Source: Nocardioides sp. T2.26MG-1
GTDB lineage: Bacteria > Actinomycetota > Actinomycetes > Propionibacteriales > Nocardioidaceae
Length of the DNA: 64,000 bases
Reading direction: 5' to 3'
Assembly: GCF_950101795.1 (NCBI RefSeq)
Contig: NZ_CATNLZ010000023.1
Location: forward strand, 372,001 to 436,000
In this document: positions 35,454 to 43,530 of the stretch, piece after piece
Position numbering within the stretch: position 1 is the first letter of the stretch
Layout: each line of letters starts with the position of its first letter
The notes under the pieces: model-generated
Seen by the model: the letters and a program-made list of their open reading frames with translations, nothing else
Told to the model about the DNA's origin: nothing
Database searches by the model: none
Position numbers and translations under genes: made by a program

Positions 35454-36061
35454 CCGAGAACCGCCCCGATGAGGTCTTGGCGTCACTGCAGGCTGATGAG
35501 TCGGTCGTGATCGACCGCCTCCGGGCGAGACTCGCCGCCGACGCGGCCGACGCCGGCCTCCTCGACGTCGCTTACCGTACGCTCGACACGCCCGTCGGCA
35601 CGCTTCTCCTTGCGGCCACGGAGAGTGGCCTGGTCCGAGTTGCTTACGCGCGGGAGGATCACGACGTCGTCCTGCAGGCCCTGGCGGACAGGATCAGCCC
35701 CCGTGTCCTTCTCGCGCCCCGGCGCCTGGACCCTGCTGCCTACCAGCTGGAGGAGTACTTCGCCCGCGCGCGCAGGGCCTTCGACATCGCACTCGACCTC
35801 CGTCTTGCCGCCGGATTCCGTCGCGATGTTCTGACGCGCCTGGGCGAGATCGCTTACGGGCACACCGGCAGTTATGCCCAGGTCGCCGCCGCAGCCGGCA
35901 GTCCGCGCGCGGTCCGCGCCGTCGGCTCGGCGTGCGCCACGAACCCGCTGCCTGTCGTCGTGCCGTGCCACCGGGTCATCCGTTCGGACGGCGCGCTCGG
36001 AGAGTACGTCGGGGGTCTCGATGCGAAGCGAACCCTGCTCACCCTCGAGGGAGCCGTCTGA
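35450..36061 (+). CDS. ogt: Methylated-DNA-protein cysteine methyltransferase
   Basis: A 203-residue suicide repair enzyme removing O6-alkyl groups from guanine. The active-site PCHRV is seen in LPVVVPCHRVIRSDGALGEY; the Asn-hinge/HTH part is GEIAYGHTGSYAQVAAAAGS. The N-terminal 45 residues are helical and precede the usual Ogt N-domain (DTPVGTLLLAATESG), a slightly long form. It is translationally coupled to the upstream sigma factor. Named by motif; Ogt and Ada C-domain are hard to separate. Confidence 0.92.
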   Translation: MTENRPDEVLASLQADESVVIDRLRARLAADAADAGLLDVAYRTLDTPVGTLLLAATESGLVRVAYAREDHDVVLQALADRISPRVLLAPRRLDPAAYQLEEYFARARRAFDIALDLRLAAGFRRDVLTRLGEIAYGHTGSYAQVAAAAGSPRAVRAVGSACATNPLPVVVPCHRVIRSDGALGEYVGGLDAKRTLLTLEGAV

Positions 36062-36196
36062 TCTCGGGTCGGCCCACGTGCTGACGAGTTTGCCCGACGA
36101 CCTCACATCCGGGCCGGCTCGCACGTCTGCTCGGTGGAGCGCGCCGCGTTCTCCCCCGGTCGACCGACCCGGGCTCTCGTCCTTGATTGGAAACGT

Positions 36197-36931
36197 ATGT
36201 CTATCGCACTCGTCACTGGCGCCAACCGCGGTATCGGCCTCGCCACCTCTCGCGCCCTCGCACAGACCGGAGCGTGCGTCGTGCTCACCGGCCGCAGGCT
36301 CGCAGACGCCGAAGCGGCAGCCGCGTCGTTGAGGCAGGAGGGCCTCGACGTACGGGCCCTCGAGCTGGATGTGACATCTTCGGACAGCATCACCGCTGCT
36401 GCGGAGCGGGTCGCTCGTGACCAGGGACACCTCGACATCTTGGTGAACAACGCCGGCGTGCTGCCGGAGGCCACTGACGCGACCGAGCACCACTTCGCCA
36501 ACCCGGAACTGGTCCGCGCGACCTTCGAGGTCAACGTCGTTGGCGCCGTCGCGGTGACCGAGGCCTTTCTCCCGCTGCTGAAGCGAAGTGCCGGCGCCCG
36601 GATCGTGAACCTCTCGACGACCATGGGCTCGCTCAGCGACCAGACGAACCCCGCGTCGCCGTACTACGGGATGGTCGTGCCCGGCTACCAGAGCTCCAAG
36701 GCAGCCTTGAACAGCATCACGATCGGTCTCGCCAAGGCCCTCGCCCCGACGGGCATCAAGGTCACCGCCGTCTGCCCGGGATTCGTGCAGACCGAGCTGA
36801 CTCCGATGAACAAGGAGCAGGCGCCCCTCACCGCGTCGCAGGCCGCCCAGGTGGTGCTCGCCGCGGCGACGCTGCCAGAGGATGCTGCGTCGGGAACCTT
36901 CGTCGACGCCAACGGCACGGTCGCCTGGTAG
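36197..36931 (+). CDS. Short-chain dehydrogenase/reductase
   Basis: A 244-residue classical SDR. NAD(P) motif TGANRGIG, NNAG in DILVNNAGVLPE, and the catalytic Ser plus Y-x3-K with the Tyr in GYQSSKAALNS. An insertion (SLSDQTNPASPYYGMVVP) before the catalytic Tyr is typical of carbonyl-reductase-like SDRs, and the NR..GIG Arg suggests NADP preference. The ATG at 36197 has only a weak upstream site. It lies in the accessory-looking block, 136 nt after ogt; the substrate is unknown. Confidence 0.88.
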   Translation: MSIALVTGANRGIGLATSRALAQTGACVVLTGRRLADAEAAAASLRQEGLDVRALELDVTSSDSITAAAERVARDQGHLDILVNNAGVLPEATDATEHHFANPELVRATFEVNVVGAVAVTEAFLPLLKRSAGARIVNLSTTMGSLSDQTNPASPYYGMVVPGYQSSKAALNSITIGLAKALAPTGIKVTAVCPGFVQTELTPMNKEQAPLTASQAAQVVLAAATLPEDAASGTFVDANGTVAW

Positions 36932-37034
36932 TCGAGCGCCCCGACGTCGGCGGTGTCTTGTCGGCGGGGCCGTCCACCTCGATGGTCCCGCCGGCTGGCA
37001 CGCGCTGTTCTGACCGTGAAAGGCGGCCACCCAC

Positions 37035-37433
37035 GTGTCGACCGGCCTCGCCAGCCTCGCCGGCGCCATCGCGACGCTGCTGTTCGTGACCAGCACGCTC
37101 CCCATGCTGACCAAGGCCGTGCGCACCAGGGATCTGACCTCGTACAGCGGCAGCAACCTCGCCGTCGCGAACGTCGGAAACATCGCTCAAACGCTCTATC
37201 TGACGACCGTCCCGTCGATCCCGATCTGGGCACTCCACCTCTTCAACACCCTCGCCAGCGCGTCCATGCTCGCCCTCTGGATCCGGCACCGACCGGTGGA
37301 GGGCCCTCGACGAGCGGCGGGTCGAGCTGCGTCGACCCCGAGCGCGCCAACCGGTCGGGTCTGCGGCACCATCCATCGTGCCTCGAATACCGAAGCAGAT
37401 CTTGCTAGGGTTCGCTCATGCCCTCCCGGCTAG
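37035..37433 (+). CDS. SemiSWEET-like three-helix sugar transporter
   Basis: A 132-residue protein with a single three-helix bundle in residues 1-85: ASLAGAIATLLFVTSTLPML, then KAVRTRDLTSYSGSNLAVAN, then a third helix ending WIRHR. PQ-like turns (TLPM, VPSIP) match SemiSWEET transporters, which dimerise to move sugars. A 45-residue unstructured tail is unusual. The GTG start follows CCAC; the 3' end overlaps the next gene by 16 nt. Confidence 0.75.
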   Translation: MSTGLASLAGAIATLLFVTSTLPMLTKAVRTRDLTSYSGSNLAVANVGNIAQTLYLTTVPSIPIWALHLFNTLASASMLALWIRHRPVEGPRRAAGRAASTPSAPTGRVCGTIHRASNTEADLARVRSCPPG

Positions 37434-37801
37434 TCACGTCCGTCCAGGGCCGCGAGGTCGGCGCGATCGCGGGCGAGCTCGCGGCGGCCGTCCGGTTCCA
37501 CAGCCCCGTAGCCGACTATGAAGGCCGTCCAGATGTCAGCCACCTTCTCGGACTCATCGCTGGGGTGTTGGGTGAGCTTCGGATCACGCGCGAGGTCCAG
37601 GCTGGGGCGCACTGGACGACGTTCTTCGACACCGACTTTGACGGACGCACCCTTCAAGGGATATTGGACGAACGGCGCGACGCGGCCGGCAAGGTGATCG
37701 AGGCGACCCTGATGCTGCGGCCGCTGGGTACTCTCCGGCACGCGGTCGCTGCCATGGGGGAATCCCTCGCCGCCAGCCCTCTTCCGGGGTCGGTCCGCTG
37801 A
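37418..37801 (+). CDS. SnoaL/NTF2-like protein
   Basis: A 127-residue soluble protein. The order of helices and strands (VADYEGRPDVSHLLGLI, HWTTFFDTDFDGRTLQGIL, KVIEATLMLRPLGTLRHAV) fits the NTF2-like cone fold used by SnoaL-type isomerases and many small-molecule binders. No firm active site can be assigned. The start overlaps the SemiSWEET frame and its stop overlaps a following ATG. Confidence 0.65.
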   Translation: MPSRLVTSVQGREVGAIAGELAAAVRFHSPVADYEGRPDVSHLLGLIAGVLGELRITREVQAGAHWTTFFDTDFDGRTLQGILDERRDAAGKVIEATLMLRPLGTLRHAVAAMGESLAASPLPGSVR

Positions 37802-38007
37802 TGCAGGGTGCCGGGATCATCGACGCCTGGGCACGGCTGCCTAGGACCGACGAGGCCATCCCTCTGGCCTGGAAACCTATCCCCAGCTCCCGTTGGAGCG
37901 GTGCGTTGACGACGTCCGCGCTCGGGACCTTCCTGACCCCACACGCACGCAGTTCCTCAGGTCCAACGCCGAGCGGGTCTTCGGGATGGGATGACCCACG
38001 TGAGTGA
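37801..38007 (+). CDS. Possible small ORF, doubtful
   Basis: A 68-codon frame whose ATG overlaps the preceding stop (TGATG), which would allow coupled translation. The product is not recognisable (IIDAWARLPRTDEAIPLAW), and its 3' end overlaps the HxlR start. It could be a remnant of a longer gene. Weak evidence. Confidence 0.25.
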   Translation: MQGAGIIDAWARLPRTDEAIPLAWKPIPSSRWSGALTTSALGTFLTPHARSSSGPTPSGSSGWDDPRE

Positions 38008-38362
38008 CGAGACGCCCAAGACGATCCCTCCACGCGCCGGACGACCGGTGCGCGGCTCGCGAACCGGCCGCCCAGTCATGGCGTTGCTGGACCTTCTCGG
38101 GCGACGGTGGACCCTGCGGCTGCTGTGGGAACTGCACACCGCTGGTTCCAGCCCGTTGACATTCCGAGCAATCCAGGGACGCTGCGAGGACATGTCGTCG
38201 AGCGTCCTGAGCGATCGGCTCGGCGAACTGCGTCAGGCCCAGCTGATCGAGCACGATCGGGGCGGGTATCGGCTTTCTGCCCTCGGCGCCGAACTCGTCG
38301 GCCTGCTGCTTCCACTGGATGCCTGGGCAACCCGATGGGGCGGTCGGGAGACCAACCCCTAG
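37991..38362 (+). CDS. HxlR-family regulator
   Basis: A 123-residue winged-helix protein. HxlR features: LDLLGRRWTLRLLWELHT, LTFRAIQGRCEDMSSSVLSD (recognition helix) and LGELRQAQLIEHDRGGYRL (wing). The usual N-terminal Cys is absent. An Arg/Pro/Gly-rich 30-residue tail precedes the domain. Start could be ATG 37991 or GTG 38000. Its target is unclear; the SDR, SemiSWEET and NTF2-like genes upstream are candidates. Confidence 0.85.
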   Translation: MTHVSDETPKTIPPRAGRPVRGSRTGRPVMALLDLLGRRWTLRLLWELHTAGSSPLTFRAIQGRCEDMSSSVLSDRLGELRQAQLIEHDRGGYRLSALGAELVGLLLPLDAWATRWGGRETNP

Positions 38363-38558
38363 AGCGACTGGGTTGGCGCAGTTCTGTCGTCGAACCAGAG
38401 ATCGGGCGCTGGGCCTTGTCAGCGAGACGGTGCCTCCGCCGGCCGGTCGCTGAACGCCGCGCTCCTCCCGCTGGCCGACCGCGGCGAGCGCAACCACGAC
38501 CGCATCCGCGAGGTTCGTGCGGCGGCGGCGAGTGACGAGCCGTGGCTTCGCGGGAGTC
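38363..38558 (+). other. Intergenic stretch with a possible gene remnant
   Basis: No intact gene. From about 38430 to 38545 the + strand reads a gene-like peptide (LNAALLPLADRGERNH, then DRIREVRAA) without a start, suggesting the 3' remnant of a lost gene that now abuts the convergent EamA-PadR gene. Confidence 0.3.
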
Positions 38559-39998
38559 TCAGGCGCCGAGAGATGCCAGGCTGCGGCGCAGCCACGCGTG
38601 CTCGGCCTGCCACGTCGCCTTGGCCATGGTGGTCATGCCCTCGCGGAAGAGGGAGTCCTGGTCACCGCCGGCGATGAAGAACCCCCGGGCAGGATCCTCG
38701 AGGAAGGCCAGGCGTCGTTCCAGCACGGCCCGTTGGCGACCGACCTCAGGGACGTGATGGAGGAACGCGAGCACGGCGAACCAGCGGTTGCGGTCGGACA
38801 CGTCGACGTGATCGGCCTCCACCAGGCGACGCAGAAGCTCGGAACGGCCCTCGTCGGTGAGGTGGAGCACGACACGGGCAGGTCCCCCGTCGCCGGGCGC
38901 GGTCGTCCGGGTCACCAGGCCCCGCGCTTCCAGGCGCTTCGTCGCCGGCGACAGCGCTCCGTCGCTGACCGGTCGTACGTGCCCGGTCAGCGCCGTGATG
39001 CGTCGGCGCAGCTCGTAGGCGTGCAAGGGCTCCTCGGCGAGGAATCCGAGGATGCAGAGCTCCAGCACGAGGCGCTCCTTCCGGGAGGGGTGGTTGGTGG
39101 TTCGGGTCAGGATGCCGGGCGGCGCGAGGAAGACCGCGACCGCCGTAACGATCACGAGGATGCCGACGCAGACGCGGGCGGTGATCGGCTCGTCGAGGAA
39201 GGCGGCACCGAGCGCCACCGAGACGATGACCGAGGCGTAGGAGACGATCGAGGACCGGGCCGCGCCGACCTGCTGGATCAGGGCGGTGTTGGCCAGCCAG
39301 CCCAACCCCGAGCAGCCCACGCCGACCGCTGCCACCGCGGCCCAGGCCGCCGGTTTCCAGTGCAGGTCGCCCCCGGCCAGCGCCGCGAGCGGCAGCAGGG
39401 CCAGGCTGGCCAGGCCCATCTCGGCCGTGCTCAACGCCAACGGGCTGACCCCGGACAGCTGTGCGCGCACCACGATCGCGGCGACGGCGTAGCAGCCCGA
39501 GGCGGCCAGCGGCAGCAGGCTCCAGTGGAGTGCGGAGGCAGGGACCGCCGTCGCACAGATCAGGGCGACGCCGGCCAGTGCGACCGGGAGCGCGACCACC
39601 TGCGGGGCGCGCAGGCGCTCGGCGGGCCGGATCGAGGTCGCCAGCGCGATCCAGACCGGCGTCATGGCGAGGATGACCGCCGTCGTCCCGGTCGGGACAT
39701 GTCGCTCTCCCGCACCGATGAGCAGGTTGGGCAGCACCGCGGCGCCCAGGGTGACGGTCGCCACGGCGAGTGGGTGCCGGCGGAGGAGTCCGGCGATCTC
39801 TGCTGCGGCCCCGCCCCGGTTTCGCCGGCTGAGGACGGCGGAGGCGAGCCCAAGCGCGGCGACAGCCGACGTCACCCGGACCGCCGCCATCGTCGCCGTC
39901 GGCATGGCCTGCTGTGCGACGGCGATCAGCCAGAACGGCGCCCCGAGTCCCAGGGTCGCGGCGACGCCCAGGCCGAGCGTCTGGGATGGCCGATGCAC
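38559..39998 (-). CDS. EamA transporter fused to a PadR-family regulator
   Basis: One 479-codon frame. Residues 1-295 are a ten-helix EamA (DMT) exporter with both five-helix repeats (GTTAVILAMTPVWIALA; SSIVSYASVIVSVALGAAF). After LTRTTNHPSRKER, residues 311-479 are a complete PadR: HTH LELCILGFLAEEPLHAYELRR (shown to its first Arg pair), wing TRTTAPGDGGPARVVLHLT and the C-terminal helical dimerisation domain. A GTG at 39068 with GGAAGGAG 6 nt upstream is a good internal start for a free regulator. A TAGCCT box 6 nt before the main GTG marks a leaderless promoter. The pump probably responds to its own regulator. Confidence 0.82.
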   Translation of the reverse strand: MHRPSQTLGLGVAATLGLGAPFWLIAVAQQAMPTATMAAVRVTSAVAALGLASAVLSRRNRGGAAAEIAGLLRRHPLAVATVTLGAAVLPNLLIGAGERHVPTGTTAVILAMTPVWIALATSIRPAERLRAPQVVALPVALAGVALICATAVPASALHWSLLPLAASGCYAVAAIVVRAQLSGVSPLALSTAEMGLASLALLPLAALAGGDLHWKPAAWAAVAAVGVGCSGLGWLANTALIQQVGAARSSIVSYASVIVSVALGAAFLDEPITARVCVGILVIVTAVAVFLAPPGILTRTTNHPSRKERLVLELCILGFLAEEPLHAYELRRRITALTGHVRPVSDGALSPATKRLEARGLVTRTTAPGDGGPARVVLHLTDEGRSELLRRLVEADHVDVSDRNRWFAVLAFLHHVPEVGRQRAVLERRLAFLEDPARGFFIAGGDQDSLFREGMTTMAKATWQAEHAWLRRSLASLGA

Positions 39999-40051
39999 GA
40001 CACCAGGCTAACACTAATCGAGGTAGCCCCTGCCTCCTGGCGGCCCGCGAG

Positions 40052-40093
40052 CGTCGATCGGGTGGAGAGCGGTGCTCCTCCACCCGATCGACG
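40052..40093 (-). terminator. 16-bp stem hairpin after the AhpD-like gene
   Basis: Arms 40052-40067 and 40078-40093 pair perfectly around a 10-nt loop. It lies 8 nt past the stop of the leftward AhpD-like gene. No T-run. Confidence 0.65.
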
Positions 40094-40101
40094 TCGTGTG
40101 A

Positions 40102-40554
40102 TCACCCCCAGCGCGTGCCTGCAGGCACCCGCAGTGTGGTGTTGATGCGGTTGAAGAAGTTGGTGGTCGCGATCATCAGGACGATCCCGTTGAGCTGAGC
40201 GTCATCGAAGTGCGTGGCGGCCTCGTCCCAGATCTCGTCCGTCACCGCTCCCGGGTTGTCTGCGAGGCGGGTTGCTGCCTCAGTCAGGGCGAGTGCGGCC
40301 CGGTCGGCCGCGGTGAACAGTGGGGACTCGGACCAGGCGCTGACGGCGAGCAGCTGCTCGACGCTCACGCCGGCCTTGTTGGCCGACTCGATGCCGGCGT
40401 CGACGCACGCGCTGCACGCGTTGATCTGGCTGGCCCGCATGTGCACCAGCTCGAGCGTCGACGGTGCGACGCCGCTGGCGTACATCGCCTTGTAGAGGTG
40501 CTGGACGCCGGTGATCGTGTCGGGCGAGGTCGGGGCGGTGGATCGGGCGGTCAT
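40102..40554 (-). CDS. AhpD-like carboxymuconolactone decarboxylase-family protein
   Basis: A 150-residue helical protein with the redox pair in RASQINACSACVDAGIE (CSAC), as in alkylhydroperoxidase AhpD-like proteins. RBS AGGAGG at 8-nt spacing sets the ATG at 40554. It is divergent from an ECF41-type sigma factor, the classic genomic partner of this family, and its promoter matches the sigma factor's own promoter in mirror image. A role in peroxide or electrophile defence is likely. Confidence 0.9.
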   Translation of the reverse strand: MTARSTAPTSPDTITGVQHLYKAMYASGVAPSTLELVHMRASQINACSACVDAGIESANKAGVSVEQLLAVSAWSESPLFTAADRAALALTEAATRLADNPGAVTDEIWDEAATHFDDAQLNGIVLMIATTNFFNRINTTLRVPAGTRWG

Positions 40555-40594
40555 GTCGATTGCCTCCTGGGCGGTCGTGGTGGATCGGTCAGGG

Positions 40595-40665
40595 GTACGA
40601 CGCGGCCGGGGCCGAAGATGTAACCACAGCGGGTCGTCACATATCGGCCCGGCCGCACGTCGTAC
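40595..40665. promoter_or_regulatory. Mirror-image ECF41-type promoters
   Basis: Rightward: GTCACA (40636-40641), 16-nt spacer, CGTC (40658-40661). Leftward: GTTACA (complement of 40619-40624), 16-nt spacer, CGTC (complement of 40599-40602). Both continue CGTCGTAC and share a GC-rich spacer, so the whole region is an imperfect inverted repeat. The boxes match the ECF41 pattern TGTCACA ... CGTC. Confidence 0.75.
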
Positions 40666-40693
40666 CGGTGATCGCCCGACACAGGAGAACGCC

Positions 40694-41536
40694 GTGACCC
40701 GAGATGACGACCTTGCCCAGCGCTTCGAGGCCAGGCGTGGCTACCTGCACCGCCTGGCGCTCAAGATCGTGGGCACGCACTTCGAGGCGGAAGACGCGGT
40801 GCAGGAGACGTGGCTGCGGCTGTCCAGGAACGGCGCGCACGAGATAGAGAATCTCGACGCCTGGCTGACGACGGTGACCGCCCGGGTCTGCCTCGATCTG
40901 CTGCGGGGCCGGACGGCGCGGCGCGAGCACGCGCTCGAGATCCAGTTCGACCTCGCAGAGCCGACCGACGGGACCAGCCCGGAGACCGAGGCCGTGCTCG
41001 CCGAGTCGGTCGCCGTGGCGCTGCACGTGGTGCTCGACGGCCTCACGCCTGCCGAACGGGTGGCGTTCGTCCTCCACGACCTCTTCGCGGTGCCGTTCGC
41101 CACCGTGAGCGACGTACTCGGACGCACTCCCGACGCGACCCGGATGCTGGCCAGCCGCGCCCGTCGCCGGGTCCGGGTCGAGGCCGGCGCCGGGCAGCAG
41201 GCCGGCCGCGAGGTCGTCGAGGCATTCTTCGCCGCCGCGCGCTCGGGGGAGCTGGAGGAGCTCGTCACGCTGTTGGCGCCGGACATCGTGCTGCGCACTG
41301 ACCGCCTCGTCGTCCACGGCGCCCGTCAGGTCGCCTCGGGTGCGGTCACCTTCGCCCGCCCCGATGCCGTCGTACACCCGGCGGTCGTCAACGGCCTGCC
41401 CGGCGTCGTCGTCACCGTCGGTGGTCGTCCGCTCACGATCATGGCGTTCACCGTCCGCGACGGGCGGGTCGCCGCGATCGACGGCCTCAGCGACCAGGCT
41501 CGGCTCGCCAAGCTCGTGCCGTCCTGGATCCGCTGA
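40694..41536 (+). CDS. ECF41-type sigma factor with SnoaL-like C-terminal domain
   Basis: A 280-residue sigma factor. Region 2 covers RGYLHRLALKIVGTHFEAED and VQETWLRLS; region 4 covers LTPAERVAFVLHDLFAVPF and VLGRTPDATRMLASRAR. From about residue 175 a SnoaL-like domain follows (EVVEAFFAAARSGELEELV), which in ECF41 proteins takes the place of an anti-sigma factor and modulates activity. GTG at 40694 has AGGAG 7 nt upstream. It probably transcribes itself and the divergent AhpD-like gene. Confidence 0.9.
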   Translation: MTRDDDLAQRFEARRGYLHRLALKIVGTHFEAEDAVQETWLRLSRNGAHEIENLDAWLTTVTARVCLDLLRGRTARREHALEIQFDLAEPTDGTSPETEAVLAESVAVALHVVLDGLTPAERVAFVLHDLFAVPFATVSDVLGRTPDATRMLASRARRRVRVEAGAGQQAGREVVEAFFAAARSGELEELVTLLAPDIVLRTDRLVVHGARQVASGAVTFARPDAVVHPAVVNGLPGVVVTVGGRPLTIMAFTVRDGRVAAIDGLSDQARLAKLVPSWIR

Positions 41537-41607
41537 CCACCTGGGGTTCGGCCCGCGTCCCGCGTCTGCTCCGTCAGCGCACCACTCGGCCGGAGAGCGA
41601 GATGCGA

Positions 41608-41641
41608 CGAGGCCCCCGCCGGTCATCCGGTGGGGGCCTCG
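41608..41641. terminator. Strong bidirectional hairpin
   Basis: A 15-bp stem with one G-T pair (41608-41622 with 41627-41641) and a TCAT loop, between the sigma factor and the convergent tRNA-Phe. Confidence 0.8.
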
Positions 41642-41669
41642 CCTTCGCAGATCGGGACCTGCGTGCTTG

Positions 41670-41743
41670 TGGGCAGGGGCGGGGTCGAACCGCCGACCTT
41701 CCACTTTTCAGGCGGACGCTCGTACCAACTGAGCTACCTGCCC
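41670..41743 (-). tRNA. tRNA-Phe (GAA)
   Basis: The complement folds to a full cloverleaf: acceptor GGGCAGG/CCTGCCC, D-arm GCTC-AGTTGGTAC-GAGC, anticodon loop CTGAAAA (GAA), T-loop TTCGACC. A73 is at 41670; CCA is not encoded. Confidence 0.95.
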
Positions 41744-41884
41744 AAGCGACGGACACCCTACAGGAGCAGTGACGGCTCCCGGAAACCGAGGTGGCTCGCC
41801 CCGGGTGTGACCGGCAGCGCTTCCCGCCGGGTGACAATTCGTACGACGCCGGGCGGCCGTCCTATGCTCTTCCGAGCGTGTCCG

Positions 41885-41957
41885 GCCCCCATCGTCTAGC
41901 GGCCCAGGACCCCGCCCTTTCACGGCGGTAGCACGGGTTCGAATCCCGTTGGGGGTG
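41885..41957 (+). tRNA. tRNA-Glu (UUC)
   Basis: Acceptor GCCCCCA with TGGGGGT, anticodon stem CCGCC/GGCGG with loop CTTTCAC (TTC), T-arm ACGGG-TTCGAAT-CCCGT. G73; CCA not encoded. Confidence 0.95.
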
Positions 41958-42061
41958 CGATCCCGGCCTGTTCCCGCCTCGATTGGGAGCGGACGAGGTC
42001 TGTAGGTTAGAGTTCCCACCGCTTCGACAACGAGGCGAAAGCACCATCCCAGCACCAGCAA

Positions 42062-42138
42062 GGCCCCGTAGCGCAGTTGGTTAGCGCGCCGCCCTGTCAC
42101 GGCGGAGGCCGCGGGTTCGAGTCCCGTCGGGGTCGCCA
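42062..42138 (+). tRNA. tRNA-Asp (GUC)
   Basis: Acceptor GGCCCCG with CGGGGTC, anticodon stem CCGCC/GGCGG with loop CTGTCAC (GTC), T-loop TTCGAGT. G73 at 42135 and CCA encoded at 42136-42138. It lies 104 nt after tRNA-Glu, probably co-transcribed. Confidence 0.95.
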
Positions 42139-42142
42139 GCAG

Positions 42143-42170
42143 ACGCCCCGGATCGAGAGATCCGGGGCGT
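42143..42170 (+). terminator. tRNA operon terminator
   Basis: Perfect 12-bp stem (ACGCCCCGGATC and complement) with a GAGA loop, starting 5 nt after the tRNA-Asp CCA. Confidence 0.85.
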
Positions 42171-42221
42171 TCGCCATTTCCCCCGGCCCGTGTCCGACCA
42201 CCCCTGGACCACAATGGCGCC

Positions 42222-42575
42222 ATGCCGATCGAGATGGGCGCCGCGGAGTTCGACGCGCTGGTGGACCGCGCGCTCGACGGGATCCCCGACGAGATCGCGG
42301 CGCTGGTGCGCAACGTGGTGGTGCTCGTCGAGGACGAGCCTCCGGAGGACGACCCCGACCTGCTCGGGCTCTACGACGGCATCGCGCTCACGGAGCGCTG
42401 GGGCGACCCGATGATGGAGCTGCCCGACCGGATCTTCGTGTTCCGCGGTCCGTTGCTCGACATGTGCGACACCGAGGAGCAGCTGGTCGACGAGGTGCGG
42501 ATCACCGTGGTGCACGAGGTCGCCCACCACTTCGGCATCGACGACGACCGCCTGCACGACCTGGGCTACGCGTAG
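42222..42575 (+). CDS. Small zincin-like metallopeptidase
   Basis: A 117-residue acidic protein with the minigluzincin-like motif VVHEVAHHFGIDD (HExxHxxG-x-D). The family (formerly DUF1025) is widespread in actinobacteria and alphaproteobacteria; the size is normal. Substrate unknown. ATG 42222 follows the tRNA terminator by about 50 nt, so it has its own promoter. It converges on the anti-sigma-like gene. Confidence 0.88.
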   Translation: MPIEMGAAEFDALVDRALDGIPDEIAALVRNVVVLVEDEPPEDDPDLLGLYDGIALTERWGDPMMELPDRIFVFRGPLLDMCDTEEQLVDEVRITVVHEVAHHFGIDDDRLHDLGYA

Positions 42576-42585
42576 CCGGCAGCCC

Positions 42586-43530
42586 TCAGGAGACGGTGCT
42601 GGGGGCGCGCCCGGAGACCGCGCCGTCCCACGGCGTCGGCGGCGCGCCGCCCTCCTGGCGCACGAACTCGCTGAGGAACCAGCGCTGGAACTGCTGCTGC
42701 TGTGGGGTGCGGGCCAGCGACAGCAGCCGCTCCTCGCGGCAGAACGCGTCGGCGAGGTCGAGCAGCTCGATGAAGCGGCCGATCGTCGCGGCGGTCTGCC
42801 GGGGCATCGCGACCCGCAGGTCGGCGGTCGCGGCGCCGGACTCGAGTGCGGTGTCGATCTGCTCCGCACCGATGCCCTCGCGCAGGTCGCGCTCGAGCGA
42901 GCCGAACAGGTCCGAGAGGTCCTTCGCGAGCGGGTACTCGTGCTCGTGGGCGAGTGCCAGCAGCCGCACCTCGCGGCGCAGCTCGCGGTAGTGGTGCTGG
43001 AACTCCACGAACGGGCGCAGCGGAACCCCGCGGATCTCGATCCGCAGCTCGTCGGGCGAGGGCTGACGTGCGGTCACCGGCGCGACCAGGCCGGTCACCA
43101 CGCCCTCGACCATCTCGTCCCCGGAGTGGGCCCGCGGCACGAACCAGAGGATCTTGCCGTCCTCCTCGACCTCGACCCCCCAGGCCGCCGAGCACCGGGC
43201 CACGATGCTGAGCCCTCGACCGAAGGTGAGGAGCAGCTCGTCCTCGTCATGTGCGCCGGCGGTCGGCATCAGCGGCAGCTCGCGTGAGCCGTCCCGGACC
43301 TCGACCCGGGGATGCTCGCGGGTGCCGCGGACCCGCACCGAGAGCGGGGCCTCGGCGTGCAGCAGGGCGTTGGTGACGAGCTCGGAGACCGCGAGCTCGG
43401 CGCACTCGACCAGGTCGCTGCGGCCGATGTCGTGGCAGGTGCTGACCACCCAGCGGCGTGCGTCCTGCACGCCACGAGGACCCGAGCCCAAGGACAGGGC
43501 TGGCCTGTTCAGCGGCACGGTGGTCTCCAC
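42586..43530 (-). CDS. RsbW-like ATP-binding protein with extra C-terminal domain
   Basis: A 314-residue protein. Residues 20-130 are a GHKL ATPase like anti-sigma factor kinases, with the N box in LAVSELVTNALLHAEAPLSV and the G box in LLLTFGRGLSIVARCSAAWG. Residues 150-300 are a mainly helical, charged domain I do not recognise (EFQHHYRELRREVRLLALAH, then LARTPQQQQFQRWFLSEFVR), much larger than in simple RsbW proteins. No sigma factor or anti-anti-sigma gene is adjacent. It may regulate a partner by binding or phosphorylation. Confidence 0.75.
   Translation of the reverse strand: METTVPLNRPALSLGSGPRGVQDARRWVVSTCHDIGRSDLVECAELAVSELVTNALLHAEAPLSVRVRGTREHPRVEVRDGSRELPLMPTAGAHDEDELLLTFGRGLSIVARCSAAWGVEVEEDGKILWFVPRAHSGDEMVEGVVTGLVAPVTARQPSPDELRIEIRGVPLRPFVEFQHHYRELRREVRLLALAHEHEYPLAKDLSDLFGSLERDLREGIGAEQIDTALESGAATADLRVAMPRQTAATIGRFIELLDLADAFCREERLLSLARTPQQQQFQRWFLSEFVRQEGGAPPTPWDGAVSGRAPSTVS

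Noticed and set aside
41670..42138. Integration site of a mobile element at the tRNA genes
   Set aside because: No integrase and no repeated tRNA 3' end found within the window.
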